This document shows positions 25,700 through 34,508 of a stretch of DNA of 64,000 bases, in pieces. Location of the stretch: positions 1 through 64,000 of the forward strand of contig CAMYBS010000006.1 of the NCBI GenBank assembly GCA_947254025.1. The letters are read 5' to 3'. This DNA comes from an uncultured Clostridia bacterium. GTDB taxonomy: Bacteria > Bacillota > Clostridia > Tissierellales > Peptoniphilaceae. The stretch's first letter is position 1, and every line of letters begins with the position of its first letter. The notes beneath the pieces were generated by a model that was not told where the DNA came from, did no database searches, and was given only the letters and a program-made list of their open reading frames with translations. The position numbers and the translations under genes were made by a program.

Positions 25700-25710
25700 C
25701 GGTTTTTTGG

Positions 25711-25744
25711 AAAATAAAAATCCTTGAATAGGGGTATCAAGGAT
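25711..25744 (-). terminator. Riboswitch-controlled terminator
   Basis: Stem ATCCTTGA / TCAAGGAT with a short loop, followed by TTTTATTTT. It lies between the cobalamin aptamer and cbiKL and is the likely expression platform. Confidence 0.8.
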
Positions 25745-25800
25745 ATAAAACATACATATTTAGTAAGTTTTTCCTTCCCACCGAAGAAGTAACTTTATAC

Positions 25801-25943
25801 GAACGTTCTAAAGATATCCTGACTTATAGATCAACCTCATCTAAACCTTCCCAGTTTCCCAGTGGTATACATAGACTCGTCACTATTTACAGTAGCGGGG
25901 GCTGTGCTGGACTTACACCAGCTTCCCTTTATGGTGAACATTC
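25801..25943 (-). promoter_or_regulatory. Cobalamin riboswitch
   Basis: Minus strand shows the conserved B12 box core: GGGAAGCTGGTGTAAGTCC, AGCCCCCGCTACTGTAA, then CCACTGGGAAACTGGGAAGG and AGTCAGGA. The P1 stem closes with GAATGTTC (25936-25943) and GAACGTTC (25801-25808). Binding of cobalamin should favour the downstream terminator and shut off the cbi operon. Confidence 0.97.
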
Positions 25944-25946
25944 AAA

Positions 25947-25980
25947 AATTACACATATATGATATCATATATGTGTAATT
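25947..25980. repeat. 34-bp perfect palindrome between cbiB and the riboswitch
   Basis: A perfect dyad centred at 25963/25964 (half-site AATTACACATATATGAT), followed on the minus strand by TTTGAATG. It can act as an AT-rich cbiB terminator, or as an operator near the start of the riboswitch transcript. Confidence 0.75.
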
Positions 25981-26005
25981 ATTTCAAGTGTATTAATAAA
26001 TTTTT

Positions 26006-26965
26006 TTATTTTAATATTAATTTTAAATATATAACAGCGATCACTAATACTAGCAAGGCTAGTGCCTTATACATCGCTTTTATGGTGAAATAAACGCCAT
26101 TTTTATTTACTTCGCCATCTATATCGCCAATATATGGTTTATCGACTATCTTAGAAAAATATTTGTGTGGTCCTCCTAAGCGAATTTTTAAGAGTCCAGC
26201 TATAGGCGCTTCAAGGAAGGCACTATTTGGACTTGCGTGTGCATATCTATACTTAAAAAACGTTTTGCACGCGTAGGCGATGTTTTTATTGAAGATGTTC
26301 GTGATTAGTATTAGCAGCGCACTTAATCTTGCTGGCACTAGATTGACTAGGTCATCAATCTTTGCTGCGAAAAAACCAAGCTCTGCATATTTTTCGTTCT
26401 TGTAGCCCCACATCGAGTCCATGGTGTTGATGAATTTATACACTAAGCCAAGTGGTGTATATATCGCGATGTAGATAAGCGGCGCGATGACACCATCTGA
26501 AGTGTTTTCTGCGACTGTCTCAATAGTCGCTTTAAGTATTTCTTCTTCACTTAATTCGCTTGTGTCGCGGCCAACTATGTAGGAGAGTCTCTTGCGTCCT
26601 CTCTCTAGCGAATTGCCTAGCTCTTTTACGACCATATCTGCCTCGAAGTGAAGTGAGCGCGCTGCAAGGCAGACATAAACCATGTATGAAGTGTAGATTA
26701 AATACAAATATTTATTGATCTTAAATAATATTATTGCAAAGCATCCGAATAAAAATGCAAGGCTAATGTTGAAGAGTACACAGACTAGTCCAAGCACTTT
26801 CAAAAAGCTGCCTCTTGCGTTTGTCCTTCGAATTAATTTTTCTTCAAAGTTAATAATATTACCCATAACCTTAACTGGATGAAAAAAGTTATATGGGTCG
26901 CCTAAGATTAAATCAAGCACCACGCCTATAAGTATGGCGATAAGTTTATAAGCCAAGTATTGCAT
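26006..26965 (-). CDS. cbiB: Adenosylcobinamide-phosphate synthase
   Basis: 319 aa membrane protein. Family markers: LDLILGDPYNFFHPVKVMG, then LERGRKRLSYIVGRDTSELSEEEILKATIETVAENTSDGVIAPL, then FINTMDSMWGYKNEKYAELGFFAAKIDDLVNLVPAR, then YRYAHASPNSAFLEAPIAG. It has about four to five transmembrane segments. It attaches aminopropanol (phosphate) to adenosylcobyric acid. It overlaps cbiP by 20 nt and ends the upstream block. Confidence 0.96.
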   Translation of the reverse strand: MQYLAYKLIAILIGVVLDLILGDPYNFFHPVKVMGNIINFEEKLIRRTNARGSFLKVLGLVCVLFNISLAFLFGCFAIILFKINKYLYLIYTSYMVYVCLAARSLHFEADMVVKELGNSLERGRKRLSYIVGRDTSELSEEEILKATIETVAENTSDGVIAPLIYIAIYTPLGLVYKFINTMDSMWGYKNEKYAELGFFAAKIDDLVNLVPARLSALLILITNIFNKNIAYACKTFFKYRYAHASPNSAFLEAPIAGLLKIRLGGPHKYFSKIVDKPYIGDIDGEVNKNGVYFTIKAMYKALALLVLVIAVIYLKLILK

Positions 26966-27785
26966 TTAATTTATCTATATCGATGGCTTTTTCGAAGACA
27001 TCAGCGAGTCTATCGATCTCATTATTCATTGAATCGTGCTCTGCCATGTGAGCATTGACTTTTTTCTCATAATCATGAAGAGAGTCTTCGTCCGCTATCT
27101 CAAGCTTTGTATATGGCACTATGCCGAGACAGTCAAGACCTGTTAGCTCGTGAAGCTTTTTGATGCCCTCATCAAGTAGGCTCGCATCGCCCCTAAATTT
27201 ATTGATGATGTAGCCTTTTATCCTCGCTCTATCTTTTTCATCAAGTATCATGTATGTGCCGTAGATTGACGCAAAGACGCCGCCCTTGTCAATGTCAGCG
27301 ACGATGATGGCGTTTGTGTCAGCAAGTTCAGCCATGCCAGTATTCACGAAGTCATCTTCAAGTAGGTTTATCTCAGCAGGTGAACCAGCTCCTTCTATAA
27401 TCATGACATCATATTTCTTTTCAAGCTCTTCAAAAACATCTTTTACCTTAGCCTTTAGCTCTTTCTTAATCGAGTAGTATTCCTTAGTATTCATGTGCTT
27501 ATATAATTTGCCAAGCACATAAACATCGCTACCTGTGTCTGACGATGGCACTAGAAGTATCGGGTTCATGTACTCATCCGCCTTTATGCCTGCTGCGTAG
27601 GCTTGTATGGCTTGTGCATTACTAATAAGTTTTCCATCTTGAAGCTTAAAAGAGTTTCTTGACATGTTTTGCGATTTGAACGGACATACCTTGTAGCCCT
27701 TGTCCTTGTAGTAGCGGCACATAGCAGTCGCTATCGTCGACTTGCCTGCTGACGATGTCGTGCCGTATATCATTATCTTTGCCAT
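26946..27785 (-). CDS. cbiP: Cobyric acid synthase lacking the glutaminase domain
   Basis: 279 aa where CbiP/CobQ normally has about 490-510. The synthetase half is intact: P-loop TTSSAGKST, then PFKSQNMSRNS, NAQAIQAYAAGIKADEYMNP, MIIEGAGSPAEINL, ADIDKGGVFAS and IINKFRGDASLL. It runs to GIVPYTKLEIADEDS, the usual end of the domain. The ~200-residue class I glutaminase domain that should follow is absent. Yet the last ~30 residues (NEIDRLADVFEKAIDIDKL) resemble the normal C-terminal tail of CobQ, which points to an internal deletion in the lineage and not an early stop. It should amidate b, d, e and g side chains, drawing nitrogen from ammonia or a partner. Confidence 0.92.
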   Translation of the reverse strand: MAKIMIYGTTSSAGKSTIATAMCRYYKDKGYKVCPFKSQNMSRNSFKLQDGKLISNAQAIQAYAAGIKADEYMNPILLVPSSDTGSDVYVLGKLYKHMNTKEYYSIKKELKAKVKDVFEELEKKYDVMIIEGAGSPAEINLLEDDFVNTGMAELADTNAIIVADIDKGGVFASIYGTYMILDEKDRARIKGYIINKFRGDASLLDEGIKKLHELTGLDCLGIVPYTKLEIADEDSLHDYEKKVNAHMAEHDSMNNEIDRLADVFEKAIDIDKLNAILGL

Positions 27786-28193
27786 TTAAAATTCCTCATC
27801 ATTGTATTCAATAGTACCTAAATCAGTTTCTATCGAGATTAAATTTTTCTTCCACTCTCTGTACTTAGTCACTTCTTCGCCTATAGCCTTAACTAATATT
27901 GAAACACCAAATATTTTCGACGCTATGATGAAGAAAGCGTTTTGCTTGTATGAATTTGGATACAAAACTATAAGTAAGCCTGAAATTATAAATAGCATGT
28001 TCTTCTTCTCAATTCCCTTGTACTTGCCATTGTAATAATCTTTAACAAGATCTAAAAAGTCATTAATAAGTTCTTGGTACTTTGCTAAATCAGTGTTCGT
28101 TTTGATGGCTTCGCCGATGTCACCAATCTTGTTCATGGCTTCATCCTTGTCGAAATTACCAATGTTCATGTCTTTTAAAAAATCAAAGTTCAT
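27786..28193 (-). CDS. Small membrane-associated protein of unknown function
   Basis: 135 aa, not confidently recognised. An acidic helical N-terminus (1-60) is followed by two hydrophobic segments (about 65-80 and 85-105) and a polar tail. The section from YYNGKYKGIEKKNMLFIISGL to EVTKYREWKKN is faintly like the YkvA/DUF1232 pattern (Y..Y..I...T......LLY..P...Y..W), but the PxDLIPD core is absent. It sits between the sensor kinase (2-nt gap) and cbiP (adjacent), so it is co-transcribed with both. A membrane partner of the kinase is possible but unsupported. Confidence 0.65.
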   Translation of the reverse strand: MNFDFLKDMNIGNFDKDEAMNKIGDIGEAIKTNTDLAKYQELINDFLDLVKDYYNGKYKGIEKKNMLFIISGLLIVLYPNSYKQNAFFIIASKIFGVSILVKAIGEEVTKYREWKKNLISIETDLGTIEYNDEEF

Positions 28194-28195
28194 AT

Positions 28196-29545
28196 CTACA
28201 CTCCCTTTTTTAATACAAAATAAAAATTCGATCCTTTGCCGTAACTGCTCTCTACGCCAAACTCTGCCTTGTGAAGTAAAAGCACCTCACGAGCGATATA
28301 TAAGCCAAGGCCTGTCGCGTACTTTTTGAGCTCATGGTTCGCGCTCGAGATGTAGTAGCGATCCCAAACTCTCTTGATGTCCTCTTCCTTGATGCCGACT
28401 CCGTGGTCAATAACCTCGTATCTAACAGCATTCTCTTCTTCTGTAATCCTTACAAGAACATCTTCATCCTCATTTGAATAGTTCAGTGCGTTTGATAAGT
28501 AATTATATATAACGCTTCTAATTTTTTTCTCATCAGCCATGACCATAGTCTTGCCACTTACGTCTAATTTAATTCTTTCTCTATTTTCAGCAGTATTTAA
28601 TTTATCTATAATCTCCTTGGAAATGGCTTCGAGCGAAACTCTTTTTAATTCAAGTTCACCAAGGGCGCTTACGTTCTTTGATGCTTCAAGCATCTCGTTA
28701 ATCATGCCGTTTAATCTATCTGCCTCTGTGATTATGGTGTCAAGATTCTCTTCACGCTTTTCTTTATTACCACCTGTTATATCCTTAATCATCTCTGCGT
28801 ATGATTTTATTACGCTAAGTGGCGTCTTGAAGTCATGTGATACATTGGCAATGATGTTCTCACGAAAGTCCATGGTCCTCTTTAAATCTGCATTTGCGCT
28901 CTCAAGGCTCTTCTTTAGCTCTTCAATCTCTTCGTAGCCGCCTTCTTCTTCTATAGAAAAGCTCTTTGTACCCAAAAATTTGGACGCTTCCGAAAGATTT
29001 TTGATTGGCTTAGTAAGTTTCTTTGCTAAAAAGTATGAAAGAGCAAGCGCCAAGGCTATCGCAACGAGACTTATGTATAAAAGCTCTTCCCTAAGCATCT
29101 TTTTTACCGAGCCATCTTCATCAAGATTGTCAATAAGCTTCATATATAGTTTTGCGTTAACTGTTTCGTATCTCTTTAAAAATACAAGGTAGTCTCTATC
29201 GTCATGCTTTTTTATATAGTCAACGCTATCTTCATTGCTATGCACAAAATCTAAATCTTCCTTGTCAAGCTCAAGTAGATAATTTGGGTACAAGACCAAA
29301 CCATTCTCATCGAAAATAATTATGCCAAGTCTAGTCTTACTTGATACATCATTCAAAAACGTTACTAGATCTCTTCCAGTATAAGATGAAATTTCTTTTT
29401 CAGTGTTTTGAATGAGCTCTCTCTTCTTTTGCGTGTATATCTCTTTGAAGAAAACTATGTTAAATAGCCACATTGTTGATAGTATCAGCACCGTAAATAT
29501 TAAAAAATAGCTTATTAACTTTGTGAATAATGATTTATTCTTCAT
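28196..29545 (-). CDS. Sensor histidine kinase
   Basis: 449 aa from the ATG at 29545, which has GGAG 7 nt upstream. A transmembrane helix near the N-terminus, an extracytoplasmic loop of about 120 residues and a second helix precede a HAMP-like linker (LAKKLTKPIKNLSEASKFL). The H-box is NVSHDFKTPLSVIKSYAEMI, the N-box VIYNYLSNALNYS, G1 DHGVGI and G2 GLGLYIAREV. It overlaps the response-regulator gene by 11 nt, so the two form a cognate pair. The signal is unknown; the genes that follow are cobalamin genes. Confidence 0.93.
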   Translation of the reverse strand: MKNKSLFTKLISYFLIFTVLILSTMWLFNIVFFKEIYTQKKRELIQNTEKEISSYTGRDLVTFLNDVSSKTRLGIIIFDENGLVLYPNYLLELDKEDLDFVHSNEDSVDYIKKHDDRDYLVFLKRYETVNAKLYMKLIDNLDEDGSVKKMLREELLYISLVAIALALALSYFLAKKLTKPIKNLSEASKFLGTKSFSIEEEGGYEEIEELKKSLESANADLKRTMDFRENIIANVSHDFKTPLSVIKSYAEMIKDITGGNKEKREENLDTIITEADRLNGMINEMLEASKNVSALGELELKRVSLEAISKEIIDKLNTAENRERIKLDVSGKTMVMADEKKIRSVIYNYLSNALNYSNEDEDVLVRITEEENAVRYEVIDHGVGIKEEDIKRVWDRYYISSANHELKKYATGLGLYIAREVLLLHKAEFGVESSYGKGSNFYFVLKKGV

Positions 29546-30212
29546 CTTTTTTCTCCAGCTTATATCCATAGCCGCGTACCGTGCTGATTATGTCCTTTTC
29601 AATGCCAAGGGAGTTCCTAAGCATCTTGATATGTGTGTCAACAGTTCTATTGTCCCCGAAGAAATCATAGCCCCAAACATTTTCAAGTATAGTCTCACGT
29701 GACAGAGCTATGCCTTCATTCTGACATAGATAAGCAAGCAGCTCATACTCCTTTGGCGTTAAATCTAATTTTTTATTATCAATATAAGCTTCTCTCGCAT
29801 CAAAATCTATTTTCAAGCTGCCATTAATATATACTTTTGCTTTTGCATCACTCACATGTCTTGCAAGTATCGCCTTGACCCTCGCCATGACCTCTCTCGG
29901 ACTAAAAGGCTTAACAACGTAATCATCGATACCTATCTCAAAACCATAAAGCTTGTCGTACTCCTCGCCTTTTGCACTAAGAACAAGAACAGGTACGTCC
30001 TTTACTTCTCTTATCTTCTTGTAAGCCGAGAAACCATCAAGCTTTGGCATCATTATATCTAAGATGATAAGGTCTATATCATTATTATTAACTTTGTTAA
30101 GTGCATCGATGCCATCTACTGCCTCGATCACATCATAGCCGTTAATGAGAGAGTACTCCTTAAGTACGTTTCTTATATTTTCATCATCATCAGCTATAAG
30201 TATAGTCGCCAT
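29535..30212 (-). CDS. OmpR-family response regulator
   Basis: 225 aa. The receiver domain (1-120) has the acid pair at residues 8-10 (DDD), the phospho-acceptor D52 in LIILDIMMP, a conserved Ser/Ala before KGEEYD, and the switch Lys in DDYVVKPFSP. The C-terminal winged helix includes LTPKEYELLAYLCQN and DNRTVDTHIKMLRNSLG. It is the first gene of the RR-HK-unknown-cbiP-cbiB run, with a terminator for the glutaredoxin-like gene immediately upstream. Confidence 0.95.
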   Translation of the reverse strand: MATILIADDDENIRNVLKEYSLINGYDVIEAVDGIDALNKVNNNDIDLIILDIMMPKLDGFSAYKKIREVKDVPVLVLSAKGEEYDKLYGFEIGIDDYVVKPFSPREVMARVKAILARHVSDAKAKVYINGSLKIDFDAREAYIDNKKLDLTPKEYELLAYLCQNEGIALSRETILENVWGYDFFGDNRTVDTHIKMLRNSLGIEKDIISTVRGYGYKLEKKDEE

Positions 30213-30265
30213 ACCATCACCTCTATCAATTTTTACCCTTTAATAATCTTTTTAAACAGCATATA

Positions 30266-30296
30266 TATAAAAGAGCCTTGCATTAACAAGGCTCCC
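30266..30296 (-). terminator. Terminator of the glutaredoxin-like gene
   Basis: Stem GAGCCTTG / CAAGGCTC followed by TTTTAT on the minus strand. A weak promoter for the two-component operon (TTGTTA ... TATATA) may overlap it. Confidence 0.8.
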
Positions 30297-30300
30297 GTTC

Positions 30301-30585
30301 TTATTTTAAACTGTCTAGGTAGTCTCTAAGCTCGTCTATGTCCAAGATGGCTCTTTCGTTGTCACCAAGTATAAGAGATGGTATACCAATGTTACCTATT
30401 CTCTTAGTCTCATCAAATTCCTTCATACTGTCTCTTGCCGCTAAAAACTTTTTCATGTTGGCAAGGTTTTCTGTTATGTCAAGGTACAAGAAGCGTACAC
30501 CTGATTCATCCATAACTTTTTTAAATGGTGGGCAACCTGGACACATAGAGCTACCGAAAACTATCTTCTTTTGTACTTTACTCAT
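30301..30585 (-). CDS. Glutaredoxin-related protein
   Basis: 94 aa thioredoxin-fold protein. The redox motif is CPGC (SMCPGCPPFKKVMDE), the cis-Pro region is IGIPSLIL, and the C-terminal helix is DIDELRDYLDSL. This is the small glutaredoxin-related family seen in anaerobic Firmicutes. It probably reduces disulfides or handles persulfides; the partner is unknown. It is monocistronic with a near-consensus promoter at 30629-30657. Confidence 0.85.
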   Translation of the reverse strand: MSKVQKKIVFGSSMCPGCPPFKKVMDESGVRFLYLDITENLANMKKFLAARDSMKEFDETKRIGNIGIPSLILGDNERAILDIDELRDYLDSLK

Positions 30586-30628
30586 ATAATTCTCCTTTAC
30601 AGATATATTTGCAATTCACCTTACATTA

Positions 30629-30657
30629 ATTGTAATGGTAATGGCAGTTTTTGTCAA
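30629..30657 (-). promoter_or_regulatory. Promoter of the glutaredoxin-like gene
   Basis: -35 TTGACA (30652-30657), 17-bp spacer, -10 TACAAT (30629-30634). The -35 lies in the T-tract of the leuS terminator. Confidence 0.85.
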
Positions 30658-30689
30658 GAAAAAAGAAAGACCCATATAGATCTTTCTTT
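30655..30689 (-). terminator. Terminator of the map-leuS operon
   Basis: Stem AAAGAAAGA / TCTTTCTTT with a 10-nt loop followed by TTTTTTC on the minus strand. Confidence 0.8.
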
Positions 30690-30694
30690 ATAAA

Positions 30695-33106
30695 TTATTT
30701 TATTACTACTGTAAAAATTTTGTTCTTAACGTATATTTCTTTAACGATGTTCTTGCCTTGCTTTGACTTTTCAAAAAGTTCGTGTGCATAAACTTTTTCT
30801 TTTACTTCGTCTTCGCTTGCATCTCTATCAATCTCGATTGTATATCTAACTTTGCCATTGAATTGAACTGGTATCTCTATAGTTTTGATGATGGTTTTGT
30901 CCTCATCAAAGCTTGGCCAAGTTGATTTATAAAGTTCTGTATCGAAGCCCACCATCTCATTGATTTCTTCTGTGATGTGTGGTGCGATTGGATATAGAAG
31001 TGTGATATATGTCTTAAGCTCTTTTCTTGTGATGCTTCCCTTTGAAGTAATTTTGTTAAGTAGTTCCATAAGTTTAGCAACTGCTGTGTTAAATTTTAAG
31101 TTTTCAAAGTCTTCTGAGACTTTCTTGATAGTGATGTGGAAGTCTTGTTCTAAGTCTTTAGAATAGTTTTCGTCGTCGTTTACTATATCCATCAAGCGAT
31201 AAACTCTTTCAAGGAACTTTCTTGAGCCTTGTATACCTGTCTCTGACCACATAGCAACTTTTTCGTAGTCGCCCATAAACATTTCGAAAACTCTTAGTGT
31301 GTCTGCGCCATACTGTTCAACTATGTCATCTGTATTTATTACGTTGCCTCTTGACTTACTCATCTTTTCTCCGTCTTGAGCAAGTAGCATACCATGTGAT
31401 GTTCTCTTTTGATATGGTTCGCTTGTAGGCACTACGCCGATGTCATATAAGAATTTATTCCAGAATCTTGAGTATAGTAAGTGAAGTGTAGTGTGCTCCA
31501 TACCGCCGTTATACCAATCAACTGGCATCCAGTACTTAAGTGCGTCCATAGATGCTGGTGCTGTAGAACACTTTGGATCAGTGTATCTTAAGAAGTACCA
31601 GCTTGATCCTGCCCAGTTAGGCATAGTGTCTGTCTCTCTCTTAGCAGGTCCGCCGCAATGAGGACAAGTTGTATTAACAAAGCTGTCAATCTTTGCCAGT
31701 GGTGACTCGCCTGTATCAGTTGGTTCGTACGCTTCAACATCTGGTAATGTTAATGGTAAATCCTCTTCATTAAGTGGCACCCAACCGCATTTTTCGCAGT
31801 ATACCATAGGTATAGGCTCTCCCCAATACCTTTGTCTTGAGAATACCCAGTCTCTTAGCTTGTAGTTCGTTTTAACAACACCAACTTTTTTATCTTCAAA
31901 ATATTTAATTATCTTCTTCTTTGCTTCTTCAACTGAAAGGCCATTTAAGAAGTCTGAGTTAACTAAAGTGCCTTTTTGTGTATCAGTATATGCTTCTTTA
32001 CTAATGTCGCCACCAGAGATAACCTCTTTAATCTCTTCGCCAAAGGCTTTTGCAAAGTCATAGTCCCTTTGGTCGTGACCAGGTACTGCCATGATGGCGC
32101 CTGTACCATAAGTCATTAATACGTAGTCTGATACGTAGATGGCAATTTTTTCTCCATTAGCTGGGTTAATGGCAGTAAGTCCATCTATCTTAACGCCTGT
32201 CTTTTCTTTAACAAGTTCTGTTCTTTCAAAGTCAGACTTTAACTTTGCCTTGTTTTGATATTCATGAACTTCGTCAATGTTTTTGATCTTATCCTTATAC
32301 TTTTCTATAAGCGGATGCTCTGGTGAGATAACCATGTATGATACTCCAAAGATGGTATCTGGTCTAGTTGTATAAACTTTTAGCTTATCATCAAGTTCAG
32401 CTATGTCAAAATCAAGCTCCATACCGTGGCTTCTGCCTATCCAATTAACTTGTTGTGTCTTAACTCTGTCAATGAAGTCAACTGTGTCAAGGTCATCTAT
32501 AAGTCTGTCGGCATACTTAGTTATAGCAAGCATCCATTGTGTTTTAACTCTGTGTTCAACAGTGTGACCGCATCTTTCACAGTGGCCTTGAATAACTTCT
32601 TCGTTCGCAAGACCAATCTTACAGCTTGGGCACCAGTTAATATTCATTTCCTTTTTATAAGCAAGACCTTTTTTAAATAATTGAATGAATATCCATTGAG
32701 TCCACTTGTAATATTCTGGATCAGTTGTGTTAATCTCTCTGTCCCAGTCGAAAGATAGTCCTAGTGATGTTAATTGATGCTTGAAGTGAGCAACATTTCT
32801 CTTAGTAACATCCTTTGGATTCATCTTGTGCTTGATGGCATAATTTTCTGTTGGAAGTCCAAAAGCGTCCCAGCCCATTGGGTACAAAACGTTGTAGCCT
32901 TCAAGTCTTCTCTTTCTAGCAACTATGTCAAGTGCTGTGTAACTTCTTGGGTGACCAACGTGTAGGCCCTCTCCTGATGGATATGGGAACTCAACCATCA
33001 AAAAGTATTTTGGCTTGTCTGAATCGTTTTCTGCATGAAACGCTTTATTGTCAGCCCAAATCTTTTGCCACTTGCCTTCTACGTCTTTATGATTATATTC
33101 TTTCAT
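30695..33106 (-). CDS. leuS: Leucyl-tRNA synthetase
   Basis: 803 aa, normal for bacterial LeuRS. Class I HIGH-equivalent is [20 protein letters not shown], the zinc-type insertion carries [22 protein letters not shown], the editing domain has [20 protein letters not shown] and [17 protein letters not shown], the CP-type motif is [14 protein letters not shown], and the KMSKS motif is [13 protein letters not shown]. The C-terminal domain is complete. No T-box precedes it; it is the last gene of the operon beginning at map, 9 nt after asnS. Confidence 0.98.
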   Translation of the reverse strand: MKEYNHKDVEGKWQKIWADNKAFHAENDSDKPKYFLMVEFPYPSGEGLHVGHPRSYTALDIVARKRRLEGYNVLYPMGWDAFGLPTENYAIKHKMNPKDVTKRNVAHFKHQLTSLGLSFDWDREINTTDPEYYKWTQWIFIQLFKKGLAYKKEMNINWCPSCKIGLANEEVIQGHCERCGHTVEHRVKTQWMLAITKYADRLIDDLDTVDFIDRVKTQQVNWIGRSHGMELDFDIAELDDKLKVYTTRPDTIFGVSYMVISPEHPLIEKYKDKIKNIDEVHEYQNKAKLKSDFERTELVKEKTGVKIDGLTAINPANGEKIAIYVSDYVLMTYGTGAIMAVPGHDQRDYDFAKAFGEEIKEVISGGDISKEAYTDTQKGTLVNSDFLNGLSVEEAKKKIIKYFEDKKVGVVKTNYKLRDWVFSRQRYWGEPIPMVYCEKCGWVPLNEEDLPLTLPDVEAYEPTDTGESPLAKIDSFVNTTCPHCGGPAKRETDTMPNWAGSSWYFLRYTDPKCSTAPASMDALKYWMPVDWYNGGMEHTTLHLLYSRFWNKFLYDIGVVPTSEPYQKRTSHGMLLAQDGEKMSKSRGNVINTDDIVEQYGADTLRVFEMFMGDYEKVAMWSETGIQGSRKFLERVYRLMDIVNDDENYSKDLEQDFHITIKKVSEDFENLKFNTAVAKLMELLNKITSKGSITRKELKTYITLLYPIAPHITEEINEMVGFDTELYKSTWPSFDEDKTIIKTIEIPVQFNGKVRYTIEIDRDASEDEVKEKVYAHELFEKSKQGKNIVKEIYVKNKIFTVVIK

Positions 33107-33115
33107 CTTGTCCTC

Positions 33116-34498
33116 CTAGAATTCACAGTGATGAACTGTTCTTGGGAATGGTAGGACGTCTCTGATATTTTCAATACCTGTTATATACATGATAAGTCTT
33201 TCAAAGCCAAGACCATAACCAGAGTGAACTACTGAGCCATACTTTCTAAGGTCCATATACCAGTCATATGAATCCATATCAAGACCTAATTCATTGATTC
33301 TCTTTTCAAGCTTTGTATAGTCTTCTTCTCTTTGTGAGCCGCCGACGATTTCTCCAATGCCTGGAACTAAGCAGTCCATAGCAGCAACTGTCTTGTTATC
33401 TGGGTTGAGCTTCATGTAGAAAGCTTTGATATCCTTTGGATAGTCAGTTACGAAGATAGGCTTTTTGAATACTTGCTCAGTTAAAAATCTTTCGTGTTCT
33501 GTTTGTAGGTCCATGCCCCATTCAACTTTAACATCGAACTTTTCTTCATGCTCTTTTAGTATATCTATAGCTCTTGTATAAGTAACTCTTTCAAAGTCTG
33601 AGCTTCTTACGTGGTTAAGTCTATCGATAAGTCCTTTATCAACAAAATTGTTGCAGAACTCAAGTTCTTCTTTTGCATTTTCCATTACATAGTTAATAAC
33701 GTACTTAAGCATAGCTTCAGCTACATCCATGTTTTGATTGTTGTCCATAAATGCCATCTCAGGCTCTATCATCCAGAACTCTGCAGCATGTCTTGTTGTG
33801 TTAGAGTTTTCTGCTCTGAATGTTGGTCCAAATGTATATATCTTTGAGAATGCTAAAGCAAATGTTTCACCTTCAAGTTGGCCTGATACTGTTAAGTGTG
33901 TTGGCTTATCAAAGAAGTCTTTGCTGTAATCAACAGCGCCTTCTTCTGTTCTTGGTGGATTATCGATGTCAAGTGTAGTTACTTGGAACATCTCACCTGC
34001 GCCTTCAGCGTCCGATGCTGTAAGTATAGGTGTGTGTACATATATAAAGTCTTGTTCATTGAAGAATTTGTGTATAGCAAAGGCTGCTAATGATCTAATT
34101 CTATAAGCTGCTCTGAAAAGGTTTGCTCTTGGTCTTAAGTGAGCTATGCTTCTTAAGAATTCCATAGAGTGTCTTTTGTTTTGTAGTGGATAATCAGCTG
34201 TAGAGTCGCCTAAGACTTCTATCTCTTCTGCTTTGATTTCAAAAGCTTGCTTATTGTTTGGTGTAAGAACTACCTTACCCTTTACTCTAATAGATGCGCT
34301 TAAATATAGCTTTGATACTCTTTCAAAGTTTTCTAAGCTGTTGTCATAAACAACTTGAACACTGTTAAAGAATGAACCATCATTAATTTCGATGAAGCCA
34401 AATTCTTTTTGTGCTCTTAAATTTCTTATCCAAGCTTGAATCTCAACTGTTTTACAATCAAGCTCTTTGTAGCTCTTATAAAGTTCTCTAATATCCAT
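33116..34498 (-). CDS. asnS: Asparaginyl-tRNA synthetase
   Basis: 460 aa. An N-terminal OB-fold anticodon domain (about 15-105, [23 protein letters not shown]) is followed by a class II catalytic core. Motif 2 sits at [29 protein letters not shown], and motif 3 is [15 protein letters not shown]. The AENSNTTRH loop fits AsnRS better than AspRS. It lies 10 nt downstream of the isomerase gene and 9 nt upstream of leuS. Confidence 0.97.
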   Translation of the reverse strand: MDIRELYKSYKELDCKTVEIQAWIRNLRAQKEFGFIEINDGSFFNSVQVVYDNSLENFERVSKLYLSASIRVKGKVVLTPNNKQAFEIKAEEIEVLGDSTADYPLQNKRHSMEFLRSIAHLRPRANLFRAAYRIRSLAAFAIHKFFNEQDFIYVHTPILTASDAEGAGEMFQVTTLDIDNPPRTEEGAVDYSKDFFDKPTHLTVSGQLEGETFALAFSKIYTFGPTFRAENSNTTRHAAEFWMIEPEMAFMDNNQNMDVAEAMLKYVINYVMENAKEELEFCNNFVDKGLIDRLNHVRSSDFERVTYTRAIDILKEHEEKFDVKVEWGMDLQTEHERFLTEQVFKKPIFVTDYPKDIKAFYMKLNPDNKTVAAMDCLVPGIGEIVGGSQREEDYTKLEKRINELGLDMDSYDWYMDLRKYGSVVHSGYGLGFERLIMYITGIENIRDVLPFPRTVHHCEF

Positions 34499-34508
34499 GC
34501 CCTCACTC

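Noticed and set aside
25248-25727. 159-aa open frame on the plus strand opposite cbiKL
   Set aside because: Lies fully antisense to conserved CbiK sequence and across the riboswitch-side hairpin; no independent support.
12194-30212. Horizontal transfer of the cobalamin region
   Set aside because: Base use and codon style look like the flanks, and no integrase, tRNA junction or direct repeats frame it; I have no composition statistics to claim transfer.
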